The notes beneath the pieces are model-generated. The model had not been told where the DNA came from, did not search any database, and was given only the letters and a program-made list of their open reading frames with translations. Both the position numbers and the translations under genes were made by a program. This document shows positions 24,463 to 35,186 of a DNA stretch of 64,000 bases, piece by piece. The DNA comes from Xylogone sp. PMI_703. Its lineage: Eukaryota > Ascomycota > Leotiomycetes. Position 1 is the stretch's first letter, and every line of letters starts with the position of its first letter. The DNA lies in contig JAJTUQ010000002.1 in the NCBI GenBank assembly GCA_021399445.1, positions 4,278,001 to 4,342,000 on the forward strand, read 5' to 3'.

Positions 24463-27400
24463 GATTCCCCGGCGGCAACCAACTAGAGGCAACGGTGCTA
24501 GCGTCTTCGAAGCAGGGGAATGCTCCCCATGGACCAGTACGCCGACGCTCCAATGCAGGTGTGTAGTTTTTGTTGAATGGAGCCCTTTTGTTCTCAATCG
24601 GACAGCTCGTCATGTCAGAGCCAGCGTCCTGATCTCCCGACGCTGCAGATCTGCCGAAAATGGACTCCTTTCCCCTCTCTCTCGTAGACACCTTTTTGAA
24701 GCAAGCCTAGCAGCCCAACATATCACTGACAACTCTTCTCTTCTACAGGCTACCACTACTAGACCACGGGAGGTTGGCGGCAGCTTTGCCAGCCGCCGCG
24801 GCCATGCAACGCAGATTTCCATAAGTGATACTAGCCATCATGTCACGGAAGCGATTGGGGATATGTATGGTGACGAGGAGTACTCGCCCTCGAGGCGAGA
24901 TTCACGGCCGCTGAGCTTTATATCCTCACCGTTAAATGACACCCTGGAGAATGGCAACTCATATCTCGGCTCCAATAGCTCGACGAGGGTGCGCCCTTCA
25001 CCGATAAATGGCAAACCTCCCCTAGCGAGGGTCCAGACGGCACCTTCAGCGATGCCCGCACAACGAAACGGCTCCTTAGATGTTCCAACACCTCCATCGC
25101 CTTCTCTATCTCTGAGGGAGTCCTCTTCGTCAGATGCAGCAAACACGCAATTTCCTCTCAATGACTTGGACTACGAATCAAATCCCGCTGCGGTAGCACA
25201 GGAACTTAGCAATTTGCAGGCGTTACGGCGGATGTCGATGGATGTGGGAAATACGAGCGATCCTGACTTGCCATCCTTTCAAAATGTTGCGTTAATGCCC
25301 TCTGTGGCTCCCAAAGGCAACGATGACGAAGATGACCCTTCGAGATTATTCTGGGTCCCTGCTAGGGTGCATCCAGAACTAGCTCCAATGGAATTCAAGA
25401 CTTTCCTGGAAAACAGAGTCAATTCCATTAAGCGAAGATCTGGCGAGCAGCAATCACTCTCTCCAGATGGACTCGAGCCCGGATCCGGTGGCAGCCTCAG
25501 AAGAAAGAAATCCATGCTTTCAAAACAGATAGACAATACTGCTGGTCGTGGCGCAATCGGCTATACGGATGGGGCTGAGCAATTGGAAAGAAAGAAATCT
25601 TTAGCCCAGTCCGGACCAGAATATCAAGTATCCCTGGAACAACTGGTCAAAGATCCCGCAAACGCTATGAAAAAACTGACCCTCGAGACAAACCGGCAGA
25701 ATATGGGTGGAGAGGTCTCAGCAAATGATGATATGCCTATATTGCCGGCAGCCCCTGGAACTGGTTTACGGAGGTCGATTCACACAACTTATAGGAGAGG
25801 CTCATTACGGAAAGGAGAAAGGGTTCCCTTCTCTAAACGAGCTGGTTCCTTACGAGGTGGCACCGCGACTGATACTGAGGATACACCTGCATCGACTCCT
25901 GCCGATGAACGCCCGTCAATAGGATATCCTCTAGAAAAAGTCCAGTCGGAACCAAGTACTACGGAGAACTTTTCAAGGCCATCTCGTGGAACTCGACGGG
26001 GACAGACTTCACAATTAAACATTGCTATAGAACCTAGTTCTCAAAGCATAGCCGTAGAAGAAGAACCGATCCAGATTCCCCAACCCGGCCAGTTACCGAG
26101 AAGCCAGACTTTCCCCAGAACTGAATCGAAACAAGACGGTGTGGTTCCTAAAATAGTAGAGACACCTCCTCCACCTGAAAATGTACCGGAAACACAGAGC
26201 GTCAGACAGCAGTTCCCAGAGAGATCGTCGTCCCAGACCCTCCCGCCACCACATCCACCACCACAGCAGCCTCTGCCTCCTGAACCTCCAGCAAAGTCTA
26301 CCAAGCGTCCTCCAGTGGAACGACAGAATGCATCCACATCTCAAACCCCATCCAAGGCCGCTACCCCCAGTACTACTTTAAATGATATGATTCAAAACCC
26401 ATCCCCTCTCCCTGGAAGTAGCGCAAGGACCGATAGTTTGACATTCATTCCTACATATGAGGAAAAGAAGCAGACAGAAAAGAAGACAAAGAAGGATGAC
26501 TCAGAGAGTACAGGTCTGAAGAAGAGCTGGGGCTGGTTTAAGGGAAGTGATGATAAAGACAAAAAGGATAAAAAGAAGGAAGTAGAGGACAAAGAAGCCA
26601 AGAAAGGAAAGGCGAAGACCGCTGAGAAATCTCATGATAATGCGCGACTGGATGTTTTGCAATCTTCCATCGAGACCGGTAGTGTACGTGGGCGGGAAAG
26701 TCTTGTCCTCGACCGCGACAGTATTGACACTAAACTACAAGAAGAGAGGAGGAAAGATCGAAAATTAAGTGGAGAGATCAAGAAAGAGAAAGATGGATTG
26801 TTCTCATCTTTCTTTGGCAGCAGTAAAAAGAAGGGCGATAGGGATTCCATAGGAAAGAAGAATAATACTCTCCGCACTTTGTCGCCGGATCCGCCACACC
26901 GTGAACTTCGGCCTGATATCGACTACAATTGGACCAGGTTTTCGATACTTGAAGAAAGAGCCATCTACAGAATGGCCCACATCAAACTAGCAAACCCTAG
27001 ACGAGCGTTGTACAGTCAAGTCCTGCTTAGCAACTTTATGTATTCGTATCTCGCAAAGGTCCAACAGATGCATCCTCAGATGCAGGTTCCTATATCACCT
27101 GCGCAAAAGAGAGAGGAAGAGGAGAGGAGAAGAAAGGAACAAGAGGAACAGTACCAACAACAGTTGCTGCAACAGCAGCAGCAACAACAGGAACAGTACC
27201 AGTATGACTATCATCGGGTATGAAAAATAAACTCCAGTCACATAACTCGTATTCGGCCCACGTTAATACTAATTACCTCACAGGGGATCGCACAGTATGC
27301 CGAGCCTCAGGATCAAAAATCAGAGGGTGTCAATTATATCGACGATTCTCAGATATATGATTATGATCATCAGGACGATGGTAACCAAGGGCACAGACCC

Positions 27401-27517
27401 CAGGCACACGGCGAAAATGGATACGATCAGAGTCAACATTACGGCCACCATGATTACTATCAGTACGATCAACGACATCATGAACTGGAAAATGAGGACG
27501 ATGGCGACATGTGGTGA
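24459..27517 (+). CDS. ZDS1: Zds1/Zds2 family protein, PP2A-Cdc55 regulator, about 946 aa
   Basis: In yeast Zds1 and Zds2 bind Cdc55-PP2A, controlling its location and mitotic entry or exit, and affect polarity and silencing. The C-terminal Zds domain is clear at residues about 810-860: WTRFSILEERAIYRMAHIKL, then NPRRALYSQVLLSNFMYSYL. HHVTEAIGDMYGDEE near the N-terminus is also typical of filamentous-fungal members. Between them lie long disordered Ser/Pro-rich and Lys-rich stretches with two PPPP runs. My model has exons 24459-24558, 24711-27217 and 27284-27517. The long middle frame has no ATG before IGDMYGDEE, so I joined it to a spliced first exon starting MRFPGGNQ. This is the least certain part of the model. 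The acceptor is a tandem TAGCAG, so a one-residue variant is possible. The C-terminus is rich in Gln, then in Asp, His and Tyr. Confidence 0.82.
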
Positions 27518-28202
27518 TTGTATGATTTCGCATATCTAATTTGGCGTATCTGTCGGGTTCGTTGGTGCTGGATTTTCCCTTGTCTTTCTTGCATATATGA
27601 CGGAGTATTGGCGTGTTTGAAGACCTGGACATTCACTCCTGTCCACGGGCCATGTATCACATGAAACAGATAATATTCATCTGGAGGAAGTTTAATCTCT
27701 TGGAAGCATAGCGTTTGGTGGGAAGGAATTGATTCGCTTTATAACAGTTTTGGGTGAGATACTTTTCTTTGGAGACTTGGAATTGGACAAAGATATCCTG
27801 AGATGCCTTGTAGGAAATGGGGTCATAGCATGCATGAAATGTGTTGCACCATAGATCTAAACAACTTCTAGGGTTGAAGGTACCGGACTATTATTTATAT
27901 GAATAATCTCTCATTGTATATGGCCCAGATTGGGCTGTGCCACAATAATACGATTGTGCTAAGATACACATAAGCCGACAGCCTCAAAGATTCCATCGGT
28001 GTGTGGCTGCGACGAACAAGAGGCTGTGACGTTGCCGCGCGTAAAGCTAGCCGACCCCAAATTCCCAAGCCTATCTGCCACTAGTGGGGAGCTGTGGCCT
28101 GGCTTCGACATCATCAGTAAGAAGCAACCTCATTCTCTCCCCTCAGCATCCAATTCTTTCGTTCTACATTTTAAGCCTTGGGTATTGTAATCAGGTAGAA
28201 GG
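27518..28202. other. Intergenic region, 685 bp
   Basis: Holds the 3' UTR of the Zds1-type gene and the promoter of the HSE1 gene. No coding sequence seen. Confidence 0.6.
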
Positions 28203-30396
28203 ATGTTTCGCGCTCAGCAAAATGCGTTCGACGACATCGTCGGTGAGTGAACTGGTATCTTCTAGAGCTGTACCTTTGAACAGCTTTAGGCATCCCGCTT
28301 TCCTGCTTATATATGCTCTACCTATCTGCGCCTGCTAACACCTTAGGAACTTATAGCCAAGGCGACTGATGAAAACCTCACTTCCGAGAACTGGGAGTAC
28401 ATTATGGATGTTTGCGACAAAGTCTCGACCGAAGATAGCGGTGGGAAAGATGCAGTGGCAAGCATGATAAAACGATTAGCTCACCGGAATGCGAACGTGC
28501 AGCTATATACCCTGGAGGTTAGCATTTTCTGCCTGAACACCCAACGTTGCTATGGAGGTTTTGACTTATTCTTCAATAGCTTGCGAATGCGCTCAGCCAG
28601 AACTGTGGGATAAGGATTCATAGAGAACTTGCCTCGCGCGCATTCACCGACGCTCTACTACGCCTGGCCAATGATCGTAACACACACCAGCAGGTAAAAG
28701 CAAAGGTTCTAGAAAGGATGGAGGGCTGGGCAGAGATGTTCAAAGACCCGGATCTAGGAATTATGAGAGACCAGTATAACAGACTCAAGAGCCAGAACCC
28801 AAACTTACACCCACCTTCGGCGCCACAGAAGAGTCGATTAACAGACCTAGATCGCCAGAGGGAAGAGGAGGACTTACAGATGGCGTTGAAGTTATCTATC
28901 CAGGAAAAGAATGCTCAGACGCAAGCTAAAGCTTCATCGTCTTCGGAAGCTCCAAAAGCTCAGGCCGCACCACAAAGTCAGGCCGTTACGTCCGGTACGA
29001 CGGCTGCTACAGTGTCGAGAGTTAGGGCCCTATTTGATTTCCACGCCACCGATGCAGACGAACTTGAGTTCCGAAAGGGCGATATCATTGCAGTCATTGA
29101 ATCAGTGTACAAGGACTGGTGGAAGGGATTGTTGAGAGGGAAAACTGGCATCTTTCCCTTGAATTACGTCGAGAAATTACCTGATCCCACGCCGGAGGAG
29201 TTGCAACGGGAAGCGCAGATGGAGGCCGAGGTGTTCGCCGAGATCAAGAATGTTGAAAAACTCCTTACTCTTTTAAGTACATCCTCGTCGGATTTGAACG
29301 TTAGAGATAATGAGGAGATCACGGTTTGTTCTATGTTCCCTTGGGCTCCTTGTCGGTACTAATTGATGTAGCAACTCTATCATTCAACATTGGCTATCCG
29401 ACCGAAGCTTATTGAGCTTATTGGCAAATACTCTCAGAAGAAAGGTTTGTACTAATGCCAACATCATATTATCAAAATGCTTAATTTTTTTATAGATGAG
29501 TTCACGCAGCTGAATGAGAGATTTATCAAATCCTGCCGAGACTATGAAAGTCTCTTAGACGCTTCTATGACACAACAACCTGCTTATGGTTATGGGAGAC
29601 CGGGACCTAGTGTGCCGGGATATGGTGGTGGTTACCCTCCTCAAGCTGCAGCACCACCACCACAAGATCCCCAGAGATACTATAGCCCTGGTCCACAAGG
29701 TGCTTTCAGTGATCGCAGTTAACAGATAAAGCCCAAACTAACCAAATTCTAGAGCCGCCATATCCACCTCAAACGGCTTCACCAGCTGGATATCCACCGC
29801 GTAATGGCCCGCAGCCATTTTACGTAGTTGCTGGCGGCCAGCAACCCGACCATACTTATCCTCCCCAAGATCACACACCTCGTATTCCTTCTTCCTCGAA
29901 ACCCGCGCCCATACAAACCAGTTCTCCCCCGCCCAATCAATATGGGACAGTCCCACAAACTGGTCACCGACCTCAGAGCACATATTCAAATCCCCAGGAG
30001 CTTGCTACTTCGGTCTACGACTCTCCGGTGAATAATCAGCCAAACGCTCCATACAGCGCATCTGTTTATTCAGATGATCCATACTCCGCAACTGCTCCAC
30101 CGAATGCCCCACCAAACGAGCCACCAGCTCCGCCAGCTCAGCAACAATACACACCATACTCCCCTCCGCAAAAACCGCAACAGGCCCCAAACCACCCCGC
30201 TAGCATAGTTCCACAGCCGCTAAGTATCAGTCACCCAGCATATCCCTCAATAAACAATGATGCTAGACAGTCGTTGCCAAGCCAGTCAGGCCAATACAAA
30301 CCTTACAGACCTGCGGGTGGCGAGGGTCGACCTGGCGCTCCAAGCGTGCCTTCGGGGACTCACGAGGATTTCTATCGACAAAACGCGGCGTATTGA
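28203..30396 (+). CDS. HSE1: Class E vacuolar sorting protein Hse1 (ESCRT-0 subunit), 621 aa
   Basis: Partner of Vps27 in ESCRT-0, which collects ubiquitinated cargo on endosomes for multivesicular-body sorting. Exons are 28203-28242, 28357-28517, 28580-29323, 29372-29444, 29496-29699 and 29753-30396 (1866 nt, in frame). The VHS domain covers about 1-145, starting FDDIVAKATDENLTSENWEY. A ubiquitin-interacting motif lies at about 163-180 (EEEDLQMALKLSIQEK) and an SH3 domain at about 213-267 (ALFDF at its start, DWWKG, then GIFPLNYVEKL). A GAT-like helical core runs from about 275 to 385. The C-terminal 230 residues are Pro/Gln/Tyr-rich. The last intron is 53 nt and has an ACTAAC branch site. 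A nearer in-frame AG at 29725 would leave an intron of only 26 nt, so I rejected it. Confidence 0.95.
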
Positions 30397-30962
30397 GCTG
30401 GTATATAAATTTTTGGGACGGGGGATTCATTTTCTTCATCTGGTAGTCGGCGAAATCATTTCATCTCTAGCATCTCCTTAGTGTTTACGGCCTTGAATCA
30501 CGTTTTCCTATTAGTGTGGCACATTTCATTCATATATATTGGGCCTATGACCTTTTTTCCCACTTTCATGCGAACTGGTAGTTGGAGAAATGTATCATAA
30601 CTAGATCCAACATCTATATTAATGATCATGAAGATGTTACTATCTTCTTAAATTTGTGTTGACCTTGTGAGGACGGATGATACATTAAATCTAACACTGC
30701 ATAGGATATCCCCTTTGCTTGCTTGGTAAGAAATCTTTCAACTTATATAGCAGTATATGTAGTATTAGCTCAGGCTCGAAGATGGGAGTAGGTATTGGAG
30801 AGATCCAATCTTGGGTTGCAGTATTTCAGGGCATTTACTAGTAACCATTGATGACGAGGTGCTTCTAACAAAGCACGTATTACTATTATCTGACTGATTG
30901 TCGTGACTGCTATGAATCTGCAAACTTTAAGACACCAGCCATTTACTACTAATAAAAGTCAT
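30397..30962. other. Intergenic region, 566 bp, convergent 3' ends
   Basis: AT-rich spacer holding the 3' UTRs of HSE1 and of the cap methyltransferase. No coding sequence seen. Confidence 0.6.
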
Positions 30963-32453
30963 CTAAACCTTGTAGAAGCAAAACGCAACGTAGAAACTCG
31001 CTGCCTCCATCTCCTCGTCACTGACTAGGAGTGGCCCACGCCCCCTCTCCCTTACACTCATCCGCTCACTCAGAGGTCCCAGGATTTCATCATCCTTCTC
31101 TGACTCCCAAATATCGAGAAAGGGCTTATGATACTGCATCTCCAGGTTATAATCTTCTGCTATAGCACGGAACGCTTCCCACGGCACCACGTACTCCGGC
31201 ACCTCCTCGACCGCCTCGTCCAGAAAGTAATTGTATTTCCAGCCATAAGGTGGCCGAAACACCCCGTCTTCCGGCGTGTCTCCTGGAAATCTTACTCTGT
31301 AGATGCTATTTCCCCACTCGGCCGTCTCCTCAGCCTCACCTTCCTCCTTCTCGTCATCAGCTCCATTCTCCTCCTGTTTGGCCTCAGGCTTCTCCTCATC
31401 AGCCGCTGATTCTTCCGCTTTCTTCTTCTTTGCTGCCATCCGAGCATTGAACTGGATGACTCTATCGCTCAGGACGTCCGAATTGGGAATGCATCCTATG
31501 AACCGGCCGCCTTTCTTCAATGCTCCAGAAACATTCTTCAGCATCCCCCGTGCTTTTGCCTCGCTCTCGAAAGCGTAATGCATGCAGAACATCATGCTAA
31601 CTACATCGAATCCTCCATATCGTGATGGGCCAGGGTTTGGATCGAAACCGACGTCTCTGACAATGGGTATATTGGCTATCGATTCACCAAAGCAATCCTG
31701 AACGTAGAATTCCCCGTGAAAGAGCCGCTGTGACGCTCGATGATGTCCTCCTCTACCTCCACCCCGACCGCCTCGTCCACCACCTCTCCTCGACATGTCT
31801 CGATATCGATCCTTGGCTTGGTTGATTGAGATATCCGCTGGATCCAGGCCAACGTATAAGTCAACAGGCTGTGGTGCTTGCTGCCACTTTCCCAGATCAC
31901 CCCCCTTGCCACATCCAATATCTAAGATTAACAGACCCTTAGGTGGAGGGCCCTCGGCAAACATCATGCCATCCCGTTCTGTAGCCCCCGGAGCGAAATC
32001 TTCGCTTGGAGAGAACTTCTGGATAACTGTACTCTTGATCCAATTGTTGAAGCTGCGTAATCCCTTGATTCGACTATCCGTCTTCCGCCAGTCTCGGCCG
32101 CGCTCAGGAACAGCATTGTAGTGCTGCCGCACTGCATCTTGAATGGTCTGGTTGACCTTAGCTGCCTCAAGTTCTTTTTCTCGTTCCAGTTGCCTCTGGC
32201 GGATACGCTCTCGTTCTTCATCTGTGATACGGGCTCGTTGGCCAGGTCGTTTCTGCTTTCGAGGAGGGGGCGATGGGGATCGTGTACGCTTGGAAGGGTC
32301 TGCTGGGGAATTTGAATGGCGAGGGTCGGACTGATCACCAACGCGCTTCGATGGCGAACGCGATCTTCTGCGCTTTCTGGCTGGCTCTAGTTTTGCGGCA
32401 TTGAAAGCTTGAGGTTGCTCCTCATACTCCGTAGAGTTGGCGGTTGACCCCAT
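30963..32453 (-). CDS. ABD1: mRNA cap guanine-N7 methyltransferase, 496 aa, intronless
   Basis: Transfers a methyl group from S-adenosylmethionine to N7 of the cap guanine; nuclear. Single exon. Residues 1-110 are a basic, disordered Arg/Ser/Pro-rich region typical of fungal members. The SAM-binding motif ILDIGCGKGGDLGKW is followed by YVGLDPADISINQAKDRY, FDVVSMMFCMHYAFES and GGRFIGCIPNSDV, so the Rossmann methyltransferase core is complete. Two insertions stand out. One is a Gly/Arg run (RRGGGRGGRGGGRGG) between the GLDPADIS segment and FHGEFYVQDCF. The other is a Lys/Glu-rich stretch (AAKKKKAEES to EEGEAEETAEW) before NSIYRVRF. The C-terminus YVAFCFYKV fits the family. The gene is head to head with RPN7, with 327 bp between the start codons. 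Confidence 0.95.
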   Translation of the reverse strand: MGSTANSTEYEEQPQAFNAAKLEPARKRRRSRSPSKRVGDQSDPRHSNSPADPSKRTRSPSPPPRKQKRPGQRARITDEERERIRQRQLEREKELEAAKVNQTIQDAVRQHYNAVPERGRDWRKTDSRIKGLRSFNNWIKSTVIQKFSPSEDFAPGATERDGMMFAEGPPPKGLLILDIGCGKGGDLGKWQQAPQPVDLYVGLDPADISINQAKDRYRDMSRRGGGRGGRGGGRGGHHRASQRLFHGEFYVQDCFGESIANIPIVRDVGFDPNPGPSRYGGFDVVSMMFCMHYAFESEAKARGMLKNVSGALKKGGRFIGCIPNSDVLSDRVIQFNARMAAKKKKAEESAADEEKPEAKQEENGADDEKEEGEAEETAEWGNSIYRVRFPGDTPEDGVFRPPYGWKYNYFLDEAVEEVPEYVVPWEAFRAIAEDYNLEMQYHKPFLDIWESEKDDEILGPLSERMSVRERGRGPLLVSDEEMEAASFYVAFCFYKV

Positions 32454-32780
32454 GCTCTGAGGTTAGAATGTGAGTGTGTATTATTTGGAATTTTAAATCT
32501 CTATTTTTCTGTTGTGGTATTGGTGTTGAATATTCTGAATTTATGATTTGTTCAGAGGGAATATGACAGTCGCTCGGCTTCAGCCGTAGAAGCGTATGAT
32601 GGTCATAGCGGGATAGCCTTGCTTGCCTCGCGTCCATTAGTGCCTAAAAGCGGCCGTGCGAGCTGTAGCTTCTGGAACTCTGAGGCGCAACCATCATCAT
32701 AGAAATTCCAACAAACTTCATATCACGCTCCCATTTCGTCCTCCTTCCAAACTTTCTCTTCTTGAATAGACTCATACAAG
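32454..32780. promoter_or_regulatory. Shared divergent promoter region, cap methyltransferase / RPN7
   Basis: Only 327 bp separate the two start codons, so both promoters must lie here. The half nearest the methyltransferase is AT-rich; the half nearest RPN7 is more GC-rich. I could not identify a known proteasome-gene element. Confidence 0.55.
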
Positions 32781-34375
32781 ATGGGCTCCGATCCTCAATA
32801 TGCAAAATACCCCTTCCTGCCTCTGGCACAACACATATTTACTCTTACCAATCCATCAGCACCAAAACCAAGCCAGCAGATAGCTCTCAAGAGTCTACAA
32901 GATGCGATCACCGAGCATAAAATGGCACCTCTTTATAGATATTTAGCTCATCCAACAGAAGGCATTCTCAATGGATCCGGTTCAGGCACATCGCAGGCGC
33001 CAAAGCCCTCTGGACGAAAACCAAGTGCAGCAGGAATGGTGGCAATCAAACATTCGATACCTAAAGTGGACCTACCTTGGGACGAGGTGCTTTATGAGAA
33101 GTTGAAGACAGAAAATGAAGAGGAGTTAGAAGGATTTAAGAAAGAGGAGGAAGAGGCTGCGGAAAAGGCTGGTGATACTGAAGTGCAAGCTGCTCGCGGC
33201 AAGCGAGCAGAATTCTGGGCTCGTGTGGGAGATAAAGTATGTCTTATTAATGTGGGTTGAGTATTTGTTACAAGACTGACGTATTGAGTGTAACAGGATA
33301 AAGCTATTGCTGCTTATGAAGAGATATTTGAAAAGACTGGTGTTCTAGGAACCAAGATTGACCTGGTGCTTGCCATTATTCGAATAGGCTTATTTTATGG
33401 GGACAAATTACTTGTGAGGAAGCATATTGAACGAGCAAATACACTAGTCGAAGGTGGTGGTGACTGGGATCGACGAAACCGATTAAAGGCATACAAAGGA
33501 CTGTATCTCTTGACCGTGCGATCCTATAACGTTGCTGCACCACTTCTTCTTGACAGTCTGTCCACATTTACCAGTTATGAGTTATGTTCCTATTCGTCCC
33601 TTGTCGTTTATGCTGTCTTGGCTGGATCAGTATCTCTGAAACGGGTTGACTTCAAGTCCAAAGTTGTGGATGCTCCAGAGATTAAAGCGATCTTGGGTGA
33701 CGGCGAGGATAAGCTTCTGGCATTATCAGGTGCATTATCTGCCGGTCCTGGAGCGGATGAGGAGATGAAAGATGCTGCATCAACGGCTACGCCAGCTCCT
33801 GCCAAAACAGCTGTCAATCTGACTACCTTGGGCTCTGTCAGTGACCAGCCTGAGGCCGAAATCCCTGTTGATTTCTCTCCTCTTGCTCAACTAGTGAACA
33901 GCTTGTATACTGGCAGCTACCGGGCCTTCTTTGGTGCGCTTGCAGCCGTCGAGGTCAACTTCTTAAGTCAGGATCGGTACCTCTACGAGCACAGAGGATG
34001 GTTTGTCCGGGAGATGCGCCTCCGTGCCTACCAGCAACTATTACAGAGCTACAGAGTTGTAGGCCTGGAGAGCATGGCCAACGACTTTGGCGTCACTGTT
34101 GACTTTTTAGATCGGTAGGTGCTCACAATAAGTGCAAACACATAGCAAAAGAGAACTGCAACTAACAATAATCTAGTGATCTAGCAAAGTTCATTGCCGC
34201 GGATCGGATTCCATGCACAATTGACCGTGTGACTGGAAAGGGGATCATTGAGACCAATCGACCTGACGATAAAAACAAGCAGTATAATGACGTAGTGAAG
34301 CAGGGAGACCAGCTTATCACCAAGCTCCAAAAGTACGGGCAGGCGGTGAGACTGAGGGGCAGCGAGAGGGCATAG
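32781..34375 (+). CDS. RPN7: 26S proteasome lid subunit Rpn7, 490 aa
   Basis: PCI-domain subunit of the 19S regulatory particle lid. Exons are 32781-33236, 33297-34114 and 34177-34375 (1473 nt, in frame). The N-terminus MGSDPQYAKYPFLPLAQHIF leads into helical repeats (LPWDEVLYEKLK, RAEFWARVGDKDKAIAAYEE). KIDLVLAIIRIGLFYGD and NRLKAYKGLYLLTVRSY are family hallmarks. The PCI domain spans about 310-460, with REMRLRAYQQLLQSYR and the C-terminal RPDDKNKQYNDVVKQGD. Two features look lineage-specific: an Ala-rich acidic insert (GPGADEEMKDAASTATPAPA) in the middle, and a Gly/Ser-rich insert near residue 70. The protein is somewhat longer than the yeast subunit because of them. Confidence 0.95.
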
Positions 34376-35186
34376 ACTGCCGGAGCATGTATCATGGATT
34401 TCAGGGAACCTCAAAAATATTAGATCTGTTCTTGTACAATATCAAGGGCTCTTGGAAGGATCGCGGTGCATTCCGAATCAGTTGGTTCAATAAGAAGAAA
34501 TGCCTATAGATGCACGAACATGTCTCACTGGTAAGCCTGGTGGTTCGCCAACTCATGCCACTATTTTGAAGCTACGTTGAATATCAGCAATCAACAAGAT
34601 TCCCACACCATTGCGCCATTCTTCACTGAGAACTAGAACCAAAGCCGTGGTGAGCATTAGGAAGGTTACCTGTAAAGCTAAATTAAAAAATTAATATACT
34701 GCTCAATATTGTAGGTTGTCAATTGTCAGTTTTAAGCCAACCATAACACACGTGTCGCTATGAAGCTGACAATAATAGCTGGGGGTATGTCGTTATCGTT
34801 ATCGCGAGCTCCTGAAATCGGAGCCCTAAGAGCTGGGGATGCAGGGTCCGAGCCCGCAAATCACAACGCCGCCCGCCAATTTCTACCTCTCAACGCGGCA
34901 ATTTGCGCCTTTGACTGCCCCAGGGAGCTTGTTGCTAGGTGATGGAGCCCCTACGGGCACAATTTTTTTTTCTGTAATACGGGAGCTCTCCGCCTCCGAT
35001 ATCTCGAGCGGTTCACGATCCATTAATATAGGATCGGATTCAAATTCGAGGGCGATTTGTCAAAACGATGGAATTCTGACACCCACTGTTGATACCTGCT
35101 GCCTCTTTTGCTAGCATTCGCCAGGAGCCGGGTCCAACCGCCACCACCCTGACGTGTGCGGTCACATTGCCCGCAGAAAAGGAACG
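34376..35186. other. Intergenic region, 811 bp
   Basis: Spacer between RPN7 and the alanine aminotransferase gene. It holds the promoter of the latter and is GC-richer from about 34,800 on. ACACGTGT, an E-box palindrome, lies near 34,749. No coding sequence supported. Confidence 0.55.

Noticed and set aside
29700..29752. Alternative HSE1 acceptor at 29725
   Set aside because: It keeps frame but leaves an intron of 26 nt, too short; the AG at 29752 follows an ACTAAC branch site.
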